From assembly GCA_022885665.1 (NCBI GenBank), contig JAGQDJ010000035.1, forward strand, positions 215,488-279,487: DNA of 64,000 nt, in the 5' to 3' direction. The DNA comes from Triops longicaudatus (Eukaryota > Arthropoda > Branchiopoda > Notostraca > Triopsidae). Of this stretch, positions 24,191 to 36,288 are shown piece by piece. A program made the translations under genes and the position numbers. The notes under the pieces were generated by a model. That model searched no databases, was not told where the DNA came from, and saw only the letters and a list, made by a program, of their open reading frames with translations. The stretch's first letter is position 1; each line of letters opens with the position of its first letter.

Positions 24191-27100
24191 CTTATGTTAT
24201 GCAGATGGACAACTGACAATTAGCGTAAAATGCATAGGCATACCTCGACTGATAAGCAGTTGGAACCCTACGAAAATTTACCCAGAACCATTCAAAATTG
24301 TTGAGGAATTTTATGTGGTGATATGTCAAAGCTCTCCCCAGTCTAAAAGTGATAATAGTACCGTATCTCAACACAGCATCTATCATTCTTGCAGTATCCG
24401 GATAATTTCGATTACCTGTGTATGCGGGAGTCGATCGGCGTAAGTAGAGCGAATTTTAAAGTAGACTTCATTGTTAGAATGTATGACGACTACAGTTTCC
24501 ACCGTTTGTCAAAAAAATGGCGTCGCATGGGTATGATGTCACTCTTAAGGCCATTGTATACCCCTGCCCTTATGGGTCAGTTACGCGGGAATATCTCTTT
24601 TGTCATTTAGTCGAAAACCGCTCGTCATTTTCTTCACAGTTTTCGACAGTAAGGTTAAGCATGATAATTTCTAGGGAGTGACGCTTCAAAACTTTAAATT
24701 AAGTTAATAGTAAATTTGCAGCGATTCGACAAACTCTTGCAACTTCTGATAGAAGAGAAAAATGTACGAATTTTTACCATCATTTCCTTAGAATCTGATA
24801 AAAATAATTTTCCCTGAAGTAAAATCGTAAATATATTTAAACGCTCTGAAGCTACTTACGACGAAGTTTTAAAAAATTTAGCCATTAAGAGGTGTTTCTG
24901 CAAATCTCGTAGTGGGCAGCCTGTGGAACTTATAATGAATTCAAGTAAAAGGTCGAAAGGATTAGCTTCGATAAGATTACGTTGTATCGTTGGCCTCGGC
25001 TTGCCTGTGGCTATTGCGAATTATTATTTTTTATTTTTTCAAAATACACTTTTCTTATACAGTGAACAAGCCTGGCTTTTCTTAAGCTGGATTCGCCTGG
25101 TCACAAAATTGTACCCCTGACCAAACACATAAGGTCAATTCTTGGAATTCTGCCTTTGACTGTATTTTATATGCCTCGGCATTCAAGAATATGCAATTAC
25201 TATTGCAAGAATATATAAATCTGCGACCTGTGCCAACGTAACGTAAGAGACATTGCAATTCCCATGTCGTTTTAGAATATATCAATATATTGAAGTCTAT
25301 GTATGAATACGGTCGAGGAAAGTAAAAAGTGCTTCATACGTTTCGTGAAGCTTTTTCACAAACAATACAGTTTCCATTGGCTTGGGTCTTTATATGAATT
25401 TAATTTAGACATATAGGTTTCAAAACGTACACTGAGCTCTTTTCTTCGGTGAACGAATACATGCATGTTGAGCAGTCCTTTCCACATAGAATAGCTTCTT
25501 CCTTTTTTATCCACTCCTTTCCCAATTACAACCATACTGACTGCGATGAAGTGGAAAGAGGAGGAACTCTTGTAATCCATTCCAAACTGTTGTAATCCAA
25601 TGTTCTATAAAAGGCTCACCCTTTGGGTGGATACCCGGGATACACTGGGTGTTCTAAACTGTTGGTAAGTTCTACTATCATGCAATATTTCAATGTTTTT
25701 ACAATTCAGAACTATGTTCTGAGTAAAAAGTGACAATTTAGTCGAAAGATGCATTACGTGGTTTATTCCGGTATTAAACAAACATTTATTTCGCATCAAA
25801 TTTACATACATACTATAGGTTATTAAGAATTGAGAAGCTAAAATGTTAACAATTTTGGTACAAAATTTATTGAGTATATAATTTTGCAGCCTAAGAACTG
25901 TGGAGAAAATAATACAGTTGTTTCTATCAGAACGCCTCTCGTTTGCATAGAGTGAAATCTATTGATGAATAGGATTTTCTTTCACTACTTTTAGCTAATT
26001 ACGCCCCGTGGACAAGTTTTGAGCTTCCTAATAGGCTTTCCTAAGGAAATGTCTAAACGTTGTAATCCCGCACTAATTCCTCTGTAGTGACTCCTGCAAC
26101 TAATTTGCGAAGTAAATAGAAAAGACAGCAGTGCGATAGTACTATCATCTCTGGAACGATACCGATGTTGGAAAGCGATATGTAGCCTTTAAAGGAGCCG
26201 TAGTTAACTTTCGCAGAGAGGTTCTGGTATAAGGTTCTAGAATATGTTCGCTGTTCGGCGAAAGGGTGTTTAGAAAGTCCCAATACACCGTGTCCCATCA
26301 CATTCTTTCGCTTGTATAAAAAAAAAAGAATGACGATAAATATCTGACGTTCCGAACCACAGAGGTGTAACCCATGCCGAGATATAATCTTTCGGACCCT
26401 TCAGGAGCCGCAGTAATGAAAGCGTCCAGCCACATTCACTGCCAATCATATTTTGTTGATAAAAAAAAATCCTTATACGCCGCAAATTTACTTTTTATTT
26501 TACTGGAATTTTAGTGTAAGGTTCACCATGATATCAGCAGAGAAAAAAAGGCGCAAAGTTTTATTCCGCGATGTATGAAGCATTTTTATTGGGCACTTTT
26601 AATATTGGCCTTTTGGGGTGAAAAGAAACAATTCTTGAAGCCTTTTCAAATAGTGACCCGAAAATTCTCCGCAAATTTGAAAAAAAATAATAAAGCGCAT
26701 TGTTTGAGCTCTGTACCTATTATGGCGGACCTCGCACTAATGCTTTTGGCCCCATAACGAATTATTTTCGCGTGTGGTTGTCAGTTGATGTGTTCGGAGG
26801 TCTTTTTTTTTTAAATTTTTGCGCTTCCGTAAGGGTCAGAAAAATGGCACCAACACGATTACATCTCAGGATGAATTCCGAACGTCGGATAATTGTCACC
26901 GAAATTTTTTCTTGAGCCGTTTTTTTGTTACAAATGAAACAACACAAGTGTGTTGGGACTTTTTAAACATCCTGGACTTAAGTAATTTAATGCCAGACAC
27001 GAATTCACTCCAGGGTTCACTCACCCTGAATACGTTCTACAGAAACATTGAAACGTTGTAACTATTCCCAACTTGTAAAATGTAATCTGCCATCATAGTT

Positions 27101-27345
27101 CTTATCCGTTGACGAATATTAGTTCACTTTTTGCAATAATGTCAATTAAATTTTAATTGCCGAATGACTCATGTTAGTAGCCAGAATTTATTTGAAAATA
27201 CTTATAACGTAGGATTCGTGCGTGTTTGTGGAGATTAAAATGCTATATTAGATAACGAACTGGCACTAGGAATAAAATGCAGTTTTCAAATCAGGATATA
27301 CTTACAATAATAAGTGACGTGGACTACGCCAATACTAACGAAATG
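24191..27345. repeat. Insertion in PM20D1 pseudogene carrying inverted dispersed repeats
   Basis: About 3.1 kb lies between the truncated exon 2 and exon 3 copies. It contains two oppositely oriented copies of a repeat: about 26265-26470, and about 26770-26985 inverted. A third copy is at about 47265-47445. The shared core in one orientation reads AGAAAGTCCCARTACACC. No complete transposase or reverse transcriptase frame was found, so the element class is unknown. Confidence 0.5.
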
Positions 27346-27692
27346 GTAAGGGCATAATGAAAGCATTAGAATCACTGCTCAAGAAAGGCTTTCGAGCCCT
27401 ACGCTCTTTCTACCTAACCTTCGGATAAGACAAGGAGGTATTGAATCATTCCTGCTAAATTACAAACGCCATTTTTAATAAAGTAACTCTTATTTATTCA
27501 TTAGTTGTCTGGAATACGTAGAGTGGCTGAGATTGCAAAGTTCAACGATGGGTTGCAATAGATTTTGTCCTGGATGAAGGAGGTTTTCTCATGCAGGAAG
27601 GGGCAATAGGATTACAAGAACTTTCAACATACACTTTGCCTATTATAATTTGAAATTTCCTGGAGTATCTTTCACATTGTAACTGATTAGTT

Positions 27693-27718
27693 CCCGCAAT
27701 AGGCGAAAGCCTACGCGG
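27693..27718 (+). repeat. Dispersed hairpin motif, copy 1
   Basis: Outer stem CCGC/GCGG, bulge AA, inner stem TAGGC/GCCTA and a GAAA tetraloop, inside the PM20D1 pseudogene region. Related copies lie at 34279-34305 and 37202-37228. Confidence 0.55.
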
Positions 27719-28559
27719 TCAGTCAATAAAAAAAAAGCTGATTAGTTCAAGCTGCTTCACACATTTAGGAAGGCAAATCATGCTCGAGAGGTCTGATAAG
27801 ACCTCTGTGATTTTCCCCGCACAGTTTTTTTTTATTTGCTCATCACAGTACGTGCATGCTTAAGAAACGGTTACTGGTATTCACGGACACAGTGAACGTC
27901 TTTGTTTGTCAACCTATGATCAATCCGTAGCCTTTTATGTCAATGTGATTCTGAACTTGGAAAAGGATGAATCTTTTTTCGTTATTGAACCCAAAGTGAA
28001 CTTTTATTACGCTAACGTGGAGAAAGGCTCAGTGAAAAAACTTTTAGAGGTAATTTCATGTACATTGCCATCAATGCGACATTCAATCAATTAACCTACC
28101 ACCCAATGAAAAAAAAAGCAAGATTTTTTTTTATTATTCTCCTTTACATATATTCGTAAATGCTTAAGTGAATATATGTGAAACTGCTGGATCAATACGT
28201 CAGAAAAGTGCAATAGATTAACATCACCACAGATTGTTGATGTAAAAAATTGAAACGTCAACATCCTCGAAACGGCACTACAGAGAAAGAATAGACGATG
28301 GAAGAAAATTAATAAGATCAAGAGACAGTAATTTAATTTTTAATAAATTTCCTTAGAATCCATTTCCTTTTTTCTTATTTTTTTTTTTTTATTAGCCGAA
28401 TAAAACCACTTCTACTGAAACATTTTCTCATAGCCTTGAAATTTAAGGCCTGAACAATTTCTTTATTCATTTCTCTACACCTTTCTCTTAATAAATTCGG
28501 AATTATCCCGAGAGGATGAGCGGAAAGAATAGCTAGATCTTCGAAGTTTCTCCGTTCAG

Positions 28560-28566
28560 TATAAAG
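28560..28566 (+). promoter_or_regulatory. TATA box of the small secreted-peptide gene
   Basis: TATAAAG lies 116 bases upstream of the ATG at 28676. An initiator-like ATTCAGCTCT begins about 38 bases downstream of it. Position and spacing fit a focused arthropod promoter. Confidence 0.6.
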
Positions 28567-28675
28567 AGGGCGATCATTTCTAAGACAGCATAACGCATTC
28601 AGCTCTCAACACAGAACAAGCCTGTCTTGGTTCTCTTGAACTCTTCCAATTTTCGTACTGTACTTTCTCCTCAGC

Positions 28676-29102
28676 ATGCACGCAAAAAAGGTAGCAAAAA
28701 ATATAAAAGTTTTTAATTGACGTTAGTGGATCCATTTTGAATTTATTTTCTCATAACCACCTTTCCTTCACTTTGTAGGCTAGTGTTGTCATCGTATCGC
28801 TTTATTTTGCTTTGACTGTCGCACAACCTCTGCTTACACCGGATGTTGAGGACCCAGAAGAGCCGAGACAACTTGGCGGACTTCCCTCTGCGTTTCCAGG
28901 CGCCGGTGCTGCTGGACCCTTCGCTGGTATGCTCAACGCTGCTAATCCTTTCTTCCAGGCTACGGCTCCCGTGTCTCACGCTGTGGAGTCTATTGCACCG
29001 CTTATGGATGTGTTCGGTCCTTTACAAATTGCAATGCAAGGTGTTAGTCCTTCCTCCAATTCCGCTACTGGTCTCGCGCCCGCTTTGCCATTGCCGTTAT
29101 AA
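28676..29102 (+). CDS. Small secreted peptide of unknown function
   Basis: Two exons: 28676-28690 (only five codons) and 28779-29102, with a GT/AG intron of 88 bases, giving 112 residues. Joining the exons creates a clean signal peptide: MHAKK, then a hydrophobic core ASVVIVSLYFALTV, then AQP as a likely cleavage region. The mature part of about 92 residues has no cysteine. It is acidic at first (DVEDPEEP), then rich in Ala, Pro, Ser, Gly and Leu. A TATA box lies at 28560 and poly(A)-type AATAAA at about 29404. I do not recognise a family. It could be a cuticle, gut or glandular peptide, but that is only a guess. Signal, splice and promoter together support a real gene. Confidence 0.65.
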
Positions 29103-29796
29103 AACGCTTCCCTAGTTTCCCTAATTTGCGGTTATATTATTTCAGTAATTTTAAGTTATTGCTTGGAAGCAATAATTTTTTGCCGAAAAATATCCGTTTG
29201 TTCCTTTATTATCATGTAAAATTAGCGGAATTTAAACCGGAATGCTTAATATGTGGTACTTAATAAGTTAAAATATTCTACTTTGCTGGGATCTTTTGTC
29301 AGGTGAGCTTAATCTGAATGCCACATCGAAATGATGAAACCGAATTTGAATTCGTTCCGTTCTAAATATGAATTTTGTCCGTTTCAGATTTAATTTTGTA
29401 CGAAATAAAAAAAAAAAATCGACGAGTGGAATTCGACTCAGCTATAATGCACTATCAGTTTCCATAAGTATATTATTGTTCCATTAACGTAATTTCAACG
29501 TCTGCATAAAAATAAAGTGGTACCTATGCTTTGCCAACAATTTCCGAATTCTTTCGCGATTTTGCATATTCGCTTGGCACCGAATGCACCTCGGAAACGT
29601 ACCAGGATATCACCCTAGTAGACTCCAACGTAGAAAGTTTGCCCAATACCGATGGGGTTGATTTCAAAGAAAATTCAAAGAGCGTCGATTTCCTTGTAAA
29701 GCATTAATTGTTAGGCAATTACATGTTAAGATAAATCTCAGCTTATTTACACTTTCCGTAACTTTTTTATTTCACACCCTTAAATGTACAGAAATG
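29103..29796. other. Intergenic between converging genes
   Basis: This holds the 3' ends of the peptide gene (+) and ASTE1 (-). No other gene is seen. Confidence 0.5.
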
Positions 29797-32700
29797 TTAG
29801 CACTTTCTTCCTATCCGTAACATAGCGAATCTGTTGCCCAGCAAAGCTTCATCGTCACTTTCTTGTGTATCTGATGTTTCCGCCTCTTCTTCACTTGATT
29901 GGAAAACTTCAGATGTCTGTAATTGCTCTTCTGTTTTCTCCAATTTTTTCCTCGAATTTTTAGCAACAGATGCATTATCATTCTCCACAATCTTTCCCGG
30001 ACACACTTTCTTCAGCAAATCATTTATCGTATCCCATAACACATTGTAGATCTGGTCTAGAACTGAACCTTGGTACAGCCAAAATCCTATAAGCTTCCTT
30101 CGTTGGAAATTCCCTCGCAAAGTAAGCGTAGTGTTGTACAAGAAAGTTCCATTGAATATTTTGGCAATATTTGTTAACTTCAAAGGGCAAAGCAAAAGCT
30201 GGTTCAGCGCCGAGGCATACAGATAGCAAATCTGGTACTGGGACCATCGGTGAACCACGCCCCGCTCGAAGGACGATTTTTTCCTACTTGACTTCACTTC
30301 CTCCACTGTGAATAATTTGTGCAAATTCTCTGCTGCTTTCAAGCATCCCAGCTTCGTGACCCGGGTCAGCAGTTCAGTCAAATCTTGACTAGTTGGCTCG
30401 TCTGTCACGCTTGGCGCTTCTGTGCATTCTTTCAGCAGGTTTTGAATTCGCTGTATGCTTTTCAACTGTCCTACTTGGCTGTGAATGATTCCTATTCTAA
30501 TCACCGATAAAATAAATGCGTCAATATAATGCTCTTCAAATGGTACCGCACTGTGTTGCACGCAATTTAATAAAACCGCCACCGGGAATTGCAGAAAAGG
30601 TGGAAATGCTGTCAAGTCTACATCAGTGACACCTAGACCTGTTTTCAAGTACTTAAGTCGATACTCAAGGGATAGGTCGGGTATTTTTCCCCAATCTGGA
30701 ATCGAAACAATCTGTGCGCTTAGCGAGTGCCTTTCATTCACCAAACGGCTGTTCCTTCTTGTACGGACCGACAAACTGACTCTAGCGACATCATCTGACA
30801 CGTCACGTTCTTCACTGCTCAACCATGGGTAGTCCACCGCCAACAGAATGCGGCTCACGTAATCCATTAGTGGTCGACCGGCTAGTACGGCGTTAAGCAA
30901 ATAGCACTCTTCCACTACCGCGTGCAAGGGACAAGTGTGCGTACACACAATATCCAGAAGCCAGGATGGCATCAGAGCTTTGCTGTAAGCCTGCCGGAAC
31001 CATGCAGGCAAGGGGTTGCCTTCATAGCTCAGCAGCTCGGAAGCTTCGAATTGGTACGGCCTCCGGGTGTAGGTTTGAATGCTCTGTTCCACAAATGCCT
31101 TTACCACTGGTCGATCCCCTTTTTTCACGTGGGTCATCATCTGCGCGAAAAGAAAATAGGAATTAATGAACTGAATACACACATGATGCACTTGCTCGGT
31201 ATAAAGTAGTCACGTCACCATTCAGACACAAAACGAAGGGAATAACCTTGAATGTCTATTGCCGTGCTACCATGATCGGAAAATTTATTGCTAGTAACCA
31301 AAAGTAAAATTTTAAAAAATGAGAATAACTGGGTTGAATTTTATCTTAACTAGACACTCGCTTGAAAGTTCGAGGTCAATACGAATGGATAAAAATTGGG
31401 TGAGAATTAACTTACATAAAAGAATTGACTTTAATATTTTGTTTTGCGAAATTTAAAGCGCGTTTTTCTCAAAACATACAAAAATAATAGCTTATATGTA
31501 ATTTCTCACCGTCCTTTTCAGTAATAATATTATAAGCCTGCACTAAAATGATCACTTGAACTGCAGCGTGAACTTCGCATATAATTTCAGATGTCCAATT
31601 CAATTTTACTTTTAATTGAACAGAACTGTCTTGGAAAATTGTGAAACGACTGCAGCTCGCATTCACGTGGAAAGGGTTTCACTTCAAGTTAATTTGATAT
31701 CAGGGTCGTAACCAGGATTTTCGTTCGCCGCTGGTGGGGCGTTCCCCAGGCCATTTTTTTGTGGGGGGGATATGAGTATTTTTCTTCTCTTCCCTGTTAT
31801 AAAACACAAATTTCAGCGAGGAGGACAAGTCTCACAACCCCCTAAATACGGTCTAATAAAATCTGACCTGATTTTAACGCACATCAGCTGAATTGGCCTA
31901 ATTTCGAAGATAATTAATACGCCTTCGCCATATATACAAGAACATGTAAGTACTAATTCAACACTTTCGTTACAACGATTACAGGTAACATGGTTATGCT
32001 ATTAACACAAGCGTATACAATTGTGCCTTGTACAACGAACCTAATCCGTTCCTGGACGGAGCTCGCTACGATAAGCGTTCGTTATAAGAAACCCAGTTTC
32101 CCACAAGATTGTGTGGAAATCGCTCTAATCTGTGTCAGAACCCTGTTCAAGTACCAAGAGTCGCGCAAGAACCGTGAAAAACTGAAAAAAATAGAATTAA
32201 TTTAGATGGATTTCATGAGGCATCTAAATTACTTGAAATTAGTCGCATGTCAGATTATTTACAAAGGAGAGATCACTGTTTTCTATCTTCCATATCTGCC
32301 TTCGTGGATGTCTTCAACTTTCTTGTAAAGTATTGTCTAAGCTGTTGGCTCTCCAACCATTTGTAACTTACCGATCTAAAATAAAACAAGTTCTCCAATA
32401 CAGTGCTAGTCAATTAAGAAAATCTTGACATTTTTTTCACGATCAACGCTTTCAAGGCAAACAGTTTTGGTGGCCAATATGTTTCAATTATTGACTTCCT
32501 AGGTGTGTACTGAATTGAAAGTTAACAGTTTCAGTTTGTGAGCCTTCCTACTTGTGTTTTCTTCTTCGGCGGTAAGATTTATGTCCAGTTTCTTTTACTG
32601 TTTTCCCTTGGTCAAAAGTTTTGGTGCCTTTCCACGGTTCAATGCAGGCGACGGCGTTCGTTCTTTGTTGTACGAGGCATTTTTGACCGCAGCGCGCGTT

Positions 32701-34042
32701 TGTTGTACGAGGTTATGTAGCACAGTACTATTCAATTTGCTTTTTCAATTCAATTTACTCTTGATTTGCGGAAATGTTATAAAATTACATTAGGAAAAAC
32801 AAAAAAGAAAAATTCTGATTGCAACTCAAAGTTATTTTCACTCAAAATTGTAGCAGACTTGCAACTATAGTATTTTTTTTAAAGAAAACCCTAGCTGATG
32901 AACTGAATTATGCGGTTTGGAATGTTTAGTCAGTCTTGTTCCACCGAAAATCCTACGAAACTGGAGACTACACCTGAGTTTTGGGCCTAAACATGCACGA
33001 ATCTTTACTTATTTTTCTCGGAATCTCACGAAACAAAAAAAAATGGACAGCAAGTCGAAGAAAAAGTCACAACACAACGAAGATTTTGTCCTCAAGTGTA
33101 CTATTGACGGAGCTGCAAAGTAAGACACTTTTCGGTTATACCCAATTTTAAACTTGTTGCTAGAAAAATGAATCAAACACAAAAAGGTACGCTGTACTTA
33201 TTTCGTAAATAACTTAACCCTACTTGTTCGGTAGCGCCATGGACCGTTTGGCCTTTCAACCATCCCATAATCGCTCTGATGCGTTTCTTGGTTTCACTCA
33301 TATAGGATTTACGTGGCCAAGACATGGTACTGTATAACGTCTCAAAGACACTGCGTTGGACGTAATCATTGCCCATGATGGTGGCAAAGAGCGGTAGTAA
33401 AGTCCTTTCCATACCGCCATGGAGCGACAAAAACTGCTCCAAGTTAAACCGGGTGCATCGCAAAGCCAACTCACCACCGGTTCCGACCACGACGGGCGCT
33501 AATTCGACGTTTTCCAATGGGATAAATTCGACGTCATAGATGAAAAAATCTGAGTCGTTGCTTAAAACCGGACATTGCAAGTGTCGCGCCAAGGCAGCAA
33601 TTTCCTCATCCGCTTCGTACTCGCATTGCAGGCACTCGATACCCTGGGATTGGAAGACTTCTAGCATTACTTGCTTGCCCAGCAAAGGAAAGACTTGCAT
33701 GCGGTGCTGATTAGCGGGCGAAACTTTGACGGCTGCAATGATTCGTTGTTCCAACCGCTTCCAACGTGTGTCCGATTTCTTGTTGTTTTTATCTAAGCCT
33801 CCGTCAAATACTATAATTGGCTTGATCTTACATTTGGCTAACAGCTCGCAGAACTCGGTCAAATACACGAAAAAGCGATCGTAGTCGCCACCAAAAACAG
33901 CATTCAGCGCTGGACAGCAATGATAGAGGTAGTGGAGCAAGTTGTTGCCATCAATTACAACAGTCGAGTCACGGAGAAAGTGTTCCGGCAGGAGCTTACG
34001 CGCGTCTTCTTGAATTAATGTGGTTAAACCTCGTATACCCAT
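29797..34042 (-). CDS. ASTE1: Asteroid homologue, XPG/FEN1-type nuclease domain protein
   Basis: Two exons on the minus strand: 34042-33224 and 31140-29797, joined in phase 0 across a 2083-base GT/AG intron, giving 720 residues (human about 679). The start at 34042 is chosen because the family begins MGIRGLT; an upstream in-frame ATG at 34057 is less likely. The XPG N region includes D31 (IDGNN) and D80 (VFDGG). The XPG I region has E143/D145/E146 in YEADEE, D163 and D165 in NDSDF, and D226 in MGNDY, so the acidic metal-binding set of FEN1-like nucleases looks complete. The C-terminal exon is the poorly conserved asteroid domain and ends in an acidic, Ser-rich tail. Vertebrate ASTE1 is linked to DNA end processing; Drosophila asteroid to EGFR signalling. 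AATAAA on the minus strand lies at 29771-29766. Confidence 0.9.
32035..32720 (+). repeat. Dispersed repeat family R1, copy a (in ASTE1 intron)
   Basis: Begins ACCTAATCCGTTCCTGGACG and ends near TTTTTGACCGCAGCGCGC, with GTGTACTGAATTGAAAGT inside. These blocks recur in the same order at about 39040-39840 and 51940-52385. There is no coding capacity. The short motif TTCGTTATAAG/GTTGTAAGAG recurs inside. Confidence 0.7.
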
Positions 34043-35004
34043 TATTTTGGTAATCAACTGAAAGAAACACGTTTTCCTTAGAACAAATCAAAACACTGCT
34101 ACGCTAGCGACACCTCGAGAGCGCGGCTTTATCATGTAGCTGTTGTCTATTTCAAACAAGCAGGGAATTTATTTAGAATAAATTCATGAGTTTGATTTAC
34201 GTGCAATTTATTCTGAAGTTCGTTATTTTGAATTAAAAATATCTCAATAAGTTAAGTAAAAACATTTTTCCTGGATAAGCGACGTAGGCTTTCGCTTGTC
34301 GTCGCAACTCACACTGTGCTGTAACCCTTGATTACAATCTGTTAGGCTCCTCGTACAATAAGAGCGTAAGGATGGTGAGTACTGCCTAAAATCTGTTAAT
34401 CAATTAAAATAGATGAAAAAATACAGCAAATAAGTACTTAGCCAGGCATTCATATACAGATAGCCTTTTGCTAGCTTCCTTTTTCTGTCAGTTAATTTTG
34501 TGATAAGCACCGCTCAGAATACTTTTCCATCCATTTTTCTGAATATTTACGTTAGATTTGCATTTGACTTACACTTGACTGGACTTTCAAAATCAGTTAT
34601 TAAACTCCAATTATTCAATACCACAAACCAATAAATTTTTAAATAAATCATGACATTTGTTTTCAACCCAGCTCGTCGGACATCAATTTGCCAATAATCC
34701 TGCGGTAAAATGGTACCTTTAGAACTCATTTTTCGAAACTTGGAGTTTCCCGACGTTATACTAACGTTGTCCTGTGGGCCCGCCTTCGTAAATTTTAGAA
34801 TTCAAACTCAGACAGTTAGCTGACGTGGAGACCATTGGCTGACTTTGAAAAAAGAAAATAATTAAAAAGTAAAACCATATTAACAAACTAAAGCCTCACC
34901 TATACAAGTAAGACTTAACGCTATTGCGTTGAACTTTAAACTGTGGAAATTGTCACAGTTGGCGGCAACTGCGAGCTGGATCCTGAAGCAAGTATTGTGC
35001 AACA
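34043..35004. other. Divergent intergenic region, ASTE1 / oxygenase A
   Basis: Shared upstream region of two genes pointing apart. No gene seen. Contains one copy of a small hairpin motif (34279-34305). Confidence 0.55.
34279..34305 (-). repeat. Dispersed hairpin motif, copy 2
   Basis: Minus-strand version of the motif also found at 27693-27718 and 37202-37228. It keeps the outer stem (GCGAC/GTCGC), the AAGCGAAAGCCTA core and the CTACGTCG end, but has a short deletion in the left inner arm. Confidence 0.5.
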
Positions 35005-36288
35005 ATGAAACGAGCAACCAATGAAATGCAAGCCAGTGAACCTTCCTCTCGTGAGATTTTTCAGACGAAAGTCTCCCAGCGCTTCGAGGAAATCTTGCAG
35101 GGTCAGCAATGTGAAGTGTACAAGGGTAAAGTGCCCTCGGAGCCTCCTGCGTGGTTGGACTTGGACAAATTCGAAAACGGGAAACAGTTTTTCCAAAGAT
35201 GCATGTGCGGTATTTTCCTGGCTAATTTAATGGCTCTTGTAGCTGGATTGGCTAGTCCACAGGTACTTAAACCGCTTATATTTACTCGTAAGTCAGATAC
35301 TCCCTGGCGAGCCTTTCGCCGTTACGTGAAAACCGTCGTGTATGTTTACTCTTGGTACGTCTACGACGTATGGAACCCGAAGTCGCCCGGCGGTCAGAGC
35401 ATCTCAATCGTCCGTGATTTGCATAGCCAAGCTGCCGACGATGCTAACCACCCGGACAACAAAGACCACATCCAACAACTTGGTGTGAAAACTTTAGCTC
35501 GAGAGCAAAACTTCAAAAACCTAAGCGGCGAAACCCAGGCATTGCCGGCTTTTCTGGCTGATTTAAGACCGAACGTACCAGCGAATCTTAACCTATCACT
35601 GCATCCCAACTACCATTTTCAAGACTCCAGTATTAACCCATCACTTCAATGTCCCTTTATGTCCGACGCATCACCGAAGTCATTAGCTGACAAACCGATC
35701 TCCTATATCAATCAAACCGACATGAGTTTGACTCAGTTTGCATTTACCGGCTTGGTAATAATGCATCCAGAGAAATTTGGCGCCGGTAATGCTACGAAGA
35801 AGGAGTTGGAAGGCTTTATCCACTTTTGGCGCGGAATTGGATACCTGCTGGGAATCGACGATCGTTTCAATTTCTGTCGGGAGGATAATTACGATTTCAT
35901 CCGCGAGTTGTGCTTTCTGACTACAGACCGGTTGGTGAAGATCCAACTGGCGTCAGCAAACGAAGACTACGACCATATGACCCGAGTATTGTTACAGGGC
36001 ACACGGTACTATCTTCCCATGTACACGTTGGATTGCATCCTCTTGTACATCGCGTACGTTACAGGGATGGCTGTCCCGAATTTGACCCGAGTAGTACCTT
36101 GGTCTGCCTGGCTGTACTATTGGTACTTACGGATTGTATTTAGCGTCTTTTGCAACATACCAGTGTTTCTGAAATTGCACAACTTTCTTTTGCGTTGTAC
36201 CATCTTGGCTGTTGTTAACCCTCACCCAAACGCCCGAAAATTCCTTAACCCTCCGCGTGTCCACGGGTTGGAAAAGTTTTTTCCATAG
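35005..36288 (+). CDS. ER-type heme oxygenase, MpaB / latex-clearing-protein (DUF2236) family, paralogue A
   Basis: A single uninterrupted exon of 427 residues. The family includes fungal MpaB, an ER-bound enzyme that cleaves a farnesyl side chain, and bacterial Lcp, which cleaves polyisoprene with a b-type heme. Residues R106, K109 and T110 in RRYVKT, and H140 in VRDLHSQ, have the spacing of R164, K167, T168 and H198 in Lcp, predicting heme binding with H140 as axial ligand (Lcp numbering from memory). The second signature, HFWRGIGYLLGIDDRFN, is at 273-289. Hydrophobic segments lie near 68-82, 340-357 and 367-389; there is no cleavable signal peptide, which suggests membrane anchoring. AATAAA is at 36348, 60 bases after the stop. 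It lies 963 bases from the divergent ASTE1. Substrate unknown. Confidence 0.85.
   Translation: MKRATNEMQASEPSSREIFQTKVSQRFEEILQGQQCEVYKGKVPSEPPAWLDLDKFENGKQFFQRCMCGIFLANLMALVAGLASPQVLKPLIFTRKSDTPWRAFRRYVKTVVYVYSWYVYDVWNPKSPGGQSISIVRDLHSQAADDANHPDNKDHIQQLGVKTLAREQNFKNLSGETQALPAFLADLRPNVPANLNLSLHPNYHFQDSSINPSLQCPFMSDASPKSLADKPISYINQTDMSLTQFAFTGLVIMHPEKFGAGNATKKELEGFIHFWRGIGYLLGIDDRFNFCREDNYDFIRELCFLTTDRLVKIQLASANEDYDHMTRVLLQGTRYYLPMYTLDCILLYIAYVTGMAVPNLTRVVPWSAWLYYWYLRIVFSVFCNIPVFLKLHNFLLRCTILAVVNPHPNARKFLNPPRVHGLEKFFP

Larger units (their letters stand above)
23567..28010 (+). pseudogene. PM20D1-like pseudogene (duplicate of 15.9-18.5 kb gene)
   Basis: Homology starts in the 5' flank (about 23567, matching 15735 onward) and covers exon 1 (23714-23996), the first part of exon 2 (about 24117-24190), exon 3 (about 27350-27438), exon 4 (about 27505-27640) and the end of exon 8 (about 27855-28000). 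Exons 5-7 are missing. Exon 1 has a one-base insertion after the codon for the tenth residue and a TAA replacing the Tyr codon in DPMDY. The exon 3 copy has a TAA where the GHDEE active-site motif should be, and exon 4 carries further indels. About 3.1 kb of unrelated sequence interrupts it between exons 2 and 3. It cannot encode an active peptidase. Confidence 0.85.
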
